A stretch of 8,057 nt of DNA from contig JAFYLX010000192.1 in the NCBI GenBank assembly GCA_017556895.1, positions 1 through 8,057 on the forward strand. The letters run 5' to 3'. The stretch is from Bacillota bacterium (GTDB lineage: Bacteria; Bacillota_A; Clostridia; Peptostreptococcales; Anaerovoracaceae). Shown one piece after another: positions 7,304-8,057 of the stretch (position 1 is the first letter of the stretch; the number at the start of each line of letters is the position of its first letter). Made by a program: the position numbers and the translations under genes. A model generated the notes under the pieces. That model was not told where the DNA came from. It saw only the letters and a list, made by a program, of their open reading frames with translations, and did no database searches.

Positions 7304-7361
7304 CCTCAAGTGTTAGTAATTATTACGCATAAGGAAATATTCAAAGGAGGATTTTTGAAAC

Positions 7362-8057
7362 ATGATTGACATTAAACACATAGAGGCTGCATACGACAGA
7401 ATCAAAGATTATGTTGCAAAAACAAGATTAGAAAAAAGCTTATACCTAAGTGAAGGTGATACTGAAGTTTATATGAAACTTGAATGTGAACAGCCTATCG
7501 TTAAGAACTTCAAGTTAAGAGGTGTTCTAGGTAAGATTACCCTTCTTTCTGAAGAACAGTTAAAGAAAGGCTATGGTACAATTTCTTCTGGTAACCAGGG
7601 TGTATCCGTTTCCTACGCTTCCCAAATCCTTGGCTTAGATAGACCATATATCGTTGTTCCTGAAAACACACCAAAGCCAAAGTTAGAAAAGATGGAAAAG
7701 TTCGGTGCTGATATCCATAAGTTTGGTCACTCTTTTGACGAAGCTAACGGTACAGGCGAAGCTATCTTCGAAGAAAAAGGAATGGTTAAGATTGACGCTA
7801 GAGAAGACGTTGAAGGCCTATATGGCGCTGGTACTATCGGTTTAGAAGTATTACAGCAGCTTCCTGACGTTGACTGCGTTATCATCCCTAAGGGATCCGG
7901 TGGTAACTCCATCGCTAACGGCTCATACTTCAGACAGGCAAAGCCAGATGTAAAGATTTATTCCGTAGAAGCTGCAAACTCCCCTGCTCTTACTACTAAC
8001 TTAAAGACAGGTGTTTGGACTAAGTTCTTCGATTCTCCAGAAGATGCGTTATTACAG
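7362..8057 (+). CDS. Fold-type II PLP enzyme, threonine/serine dehydratase-like (partial, 3' end cut)
   Basis: A cytoplasmic pyridoxal-phosphate enzyme of the threonine/serine dehydratase family, expected to deaminate a hydroxy-amino acid to a 2-oxo acid and ammonia. Visible are 232 codons of a family that is usually 320-420 residues. The N-terminal pattern (TRLEKS, 21-26; KLECEQP, 39-45) aligns with TdcB-type enzymes. The PLP lysine is K51 in NFKLRG, where S-F-K-x-R-G is standard. The substrate loop is SSGNQG (75-80), where SSGNHG or SSGNAG is usual. The phosphate loop is GSGGN (178-182) instead of the common GGGGL. These variants leave exact substrate open. The ATG at 7362 has SD AAAGGAGG (7343-7350), 11 bases upstream, slightly long. 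Codon choice is biased (all eight Asn codons are AAC, Ile mainly ATC), unlike hemZ, which suggests high expression. It is transcribed divergently from tRNA-Leu. Confidence 0.85.
   Translation, partial: MIDIKHIEAAYDRIKDYVAKTRLEKSLYLSEGDTEVYMKLECEQPIVKNFKLRGVLGKITLLSEEQLKKGYGTISSGNQGVSVSYASQILGLDRPYIVVPENTPKPKLEKMEKFGADIHKFGHSFDEANGTGEAIFEEKGMVKIDAREDVEGLYGAGTIGLEVLQQLPDVDCVIIPKGSGGNSIANGSYFRQAKPDVKIYSVEAANSPALTTNLKTGVWTKFFDSPEDALLQ

Noticed and set aside
7169..7361. A T-box, riboswitch or other known leader RNA upstream of the dehydratase gene
   Set aside because: The region is short and I see no T-box TGGNACCGCG motif, no specifier stem and no recognisable riboswitch core; only dyads can be supported.
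7727..7912. Minus-strand open frame of 61 residues
   Set aside because: It is antisense to the dehydratase gene, whose PLP-family motifs and biased codon use cover the region.
1..8057. Mobile elements, CRISPR arrays, defence or toxin genes
   Set aside because: I found no direct-repeat arrays, transposase or integrase motifs, and the tRNA is intact with no neighbouring integrase or duplicated 3' end within the window.

Overview
This is an AT-rich stretch of a low-GC Firmicute chromosome. Arginine is mostly AGA, Shine-Dalgarno (SD) sites are strong, and gene order matches the conserved Clostridia block secDF - rel - dtd - metallo-hydrolase - hemZ. An anaerobic Clostridia lineage, possibly a Peptostreptococcales/Anaerovoracaceae-type Eubacterium relative, fits best. 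That placement rests on gene order and style only. Nothing looks mobile: there is no IS element, phage gene, CRISPR array or toxin-antitoxin pair.

Layout. From 7168 leftward everything is on the minus strand. First comes a tRNA-Leu (anticodon CAA) with its own promoter. Next is yajC, with no terminator between it and the tRNA, so the two may share a transcript. A strong intrinsic terminator (6625-6655) closes yajC. A new promoter (6566-6594) then starts a tight five-gene operon: fused secDF (6482-4287), bifunctional rel (4269-2068), dtd (2059-1610), a glyoxalase II-like metallo-hydrolase (1597-977) and hemZ (984 to beyond position 1, cut by the window edge). Gaps are 17, 8 and 12 bases, followed by an 8-base overlap. 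Two stop codons are fused to the next gene's SD. hemZ uses a TTG start inside the end of the hydrolase gene.

Diverging to the right, on the plus strand, is the 5' part (232 codons) of a fold-type II PLP enzyme of the threonine/serine dehydratase family (7362 to the right edge). Its motifs are somewhat non-canonical and its codon use suggests high expression. The 193-base divergent region (7169-7361) holds the tRNA promoter, a 10-base palindrome of the kind bound by GntR-type regulators, a bulged hairpin followed by a T-rich run, and a weak plus-strand promoter candidate.

How the genes fit together. YajC and SecDF are accessory parts of the Sec translocase. Rel makes and degrades (p)ppGpp in response to uncharged tRNA. 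Dtd removes D-amino acids from mischarged tRNA. The operon therefore joins protein export to translation quality control and starvation signalling. In many Clostridia hisS and aspS follow hemZ, but that would lie outside this window. recJ and apt, which often sit between secDF and rel in relatives, are absent here. I found no clearly new biological system. The most useful leads are the divergent control region at 7169-7361 and the variant active-site motifs of the dehydratase.
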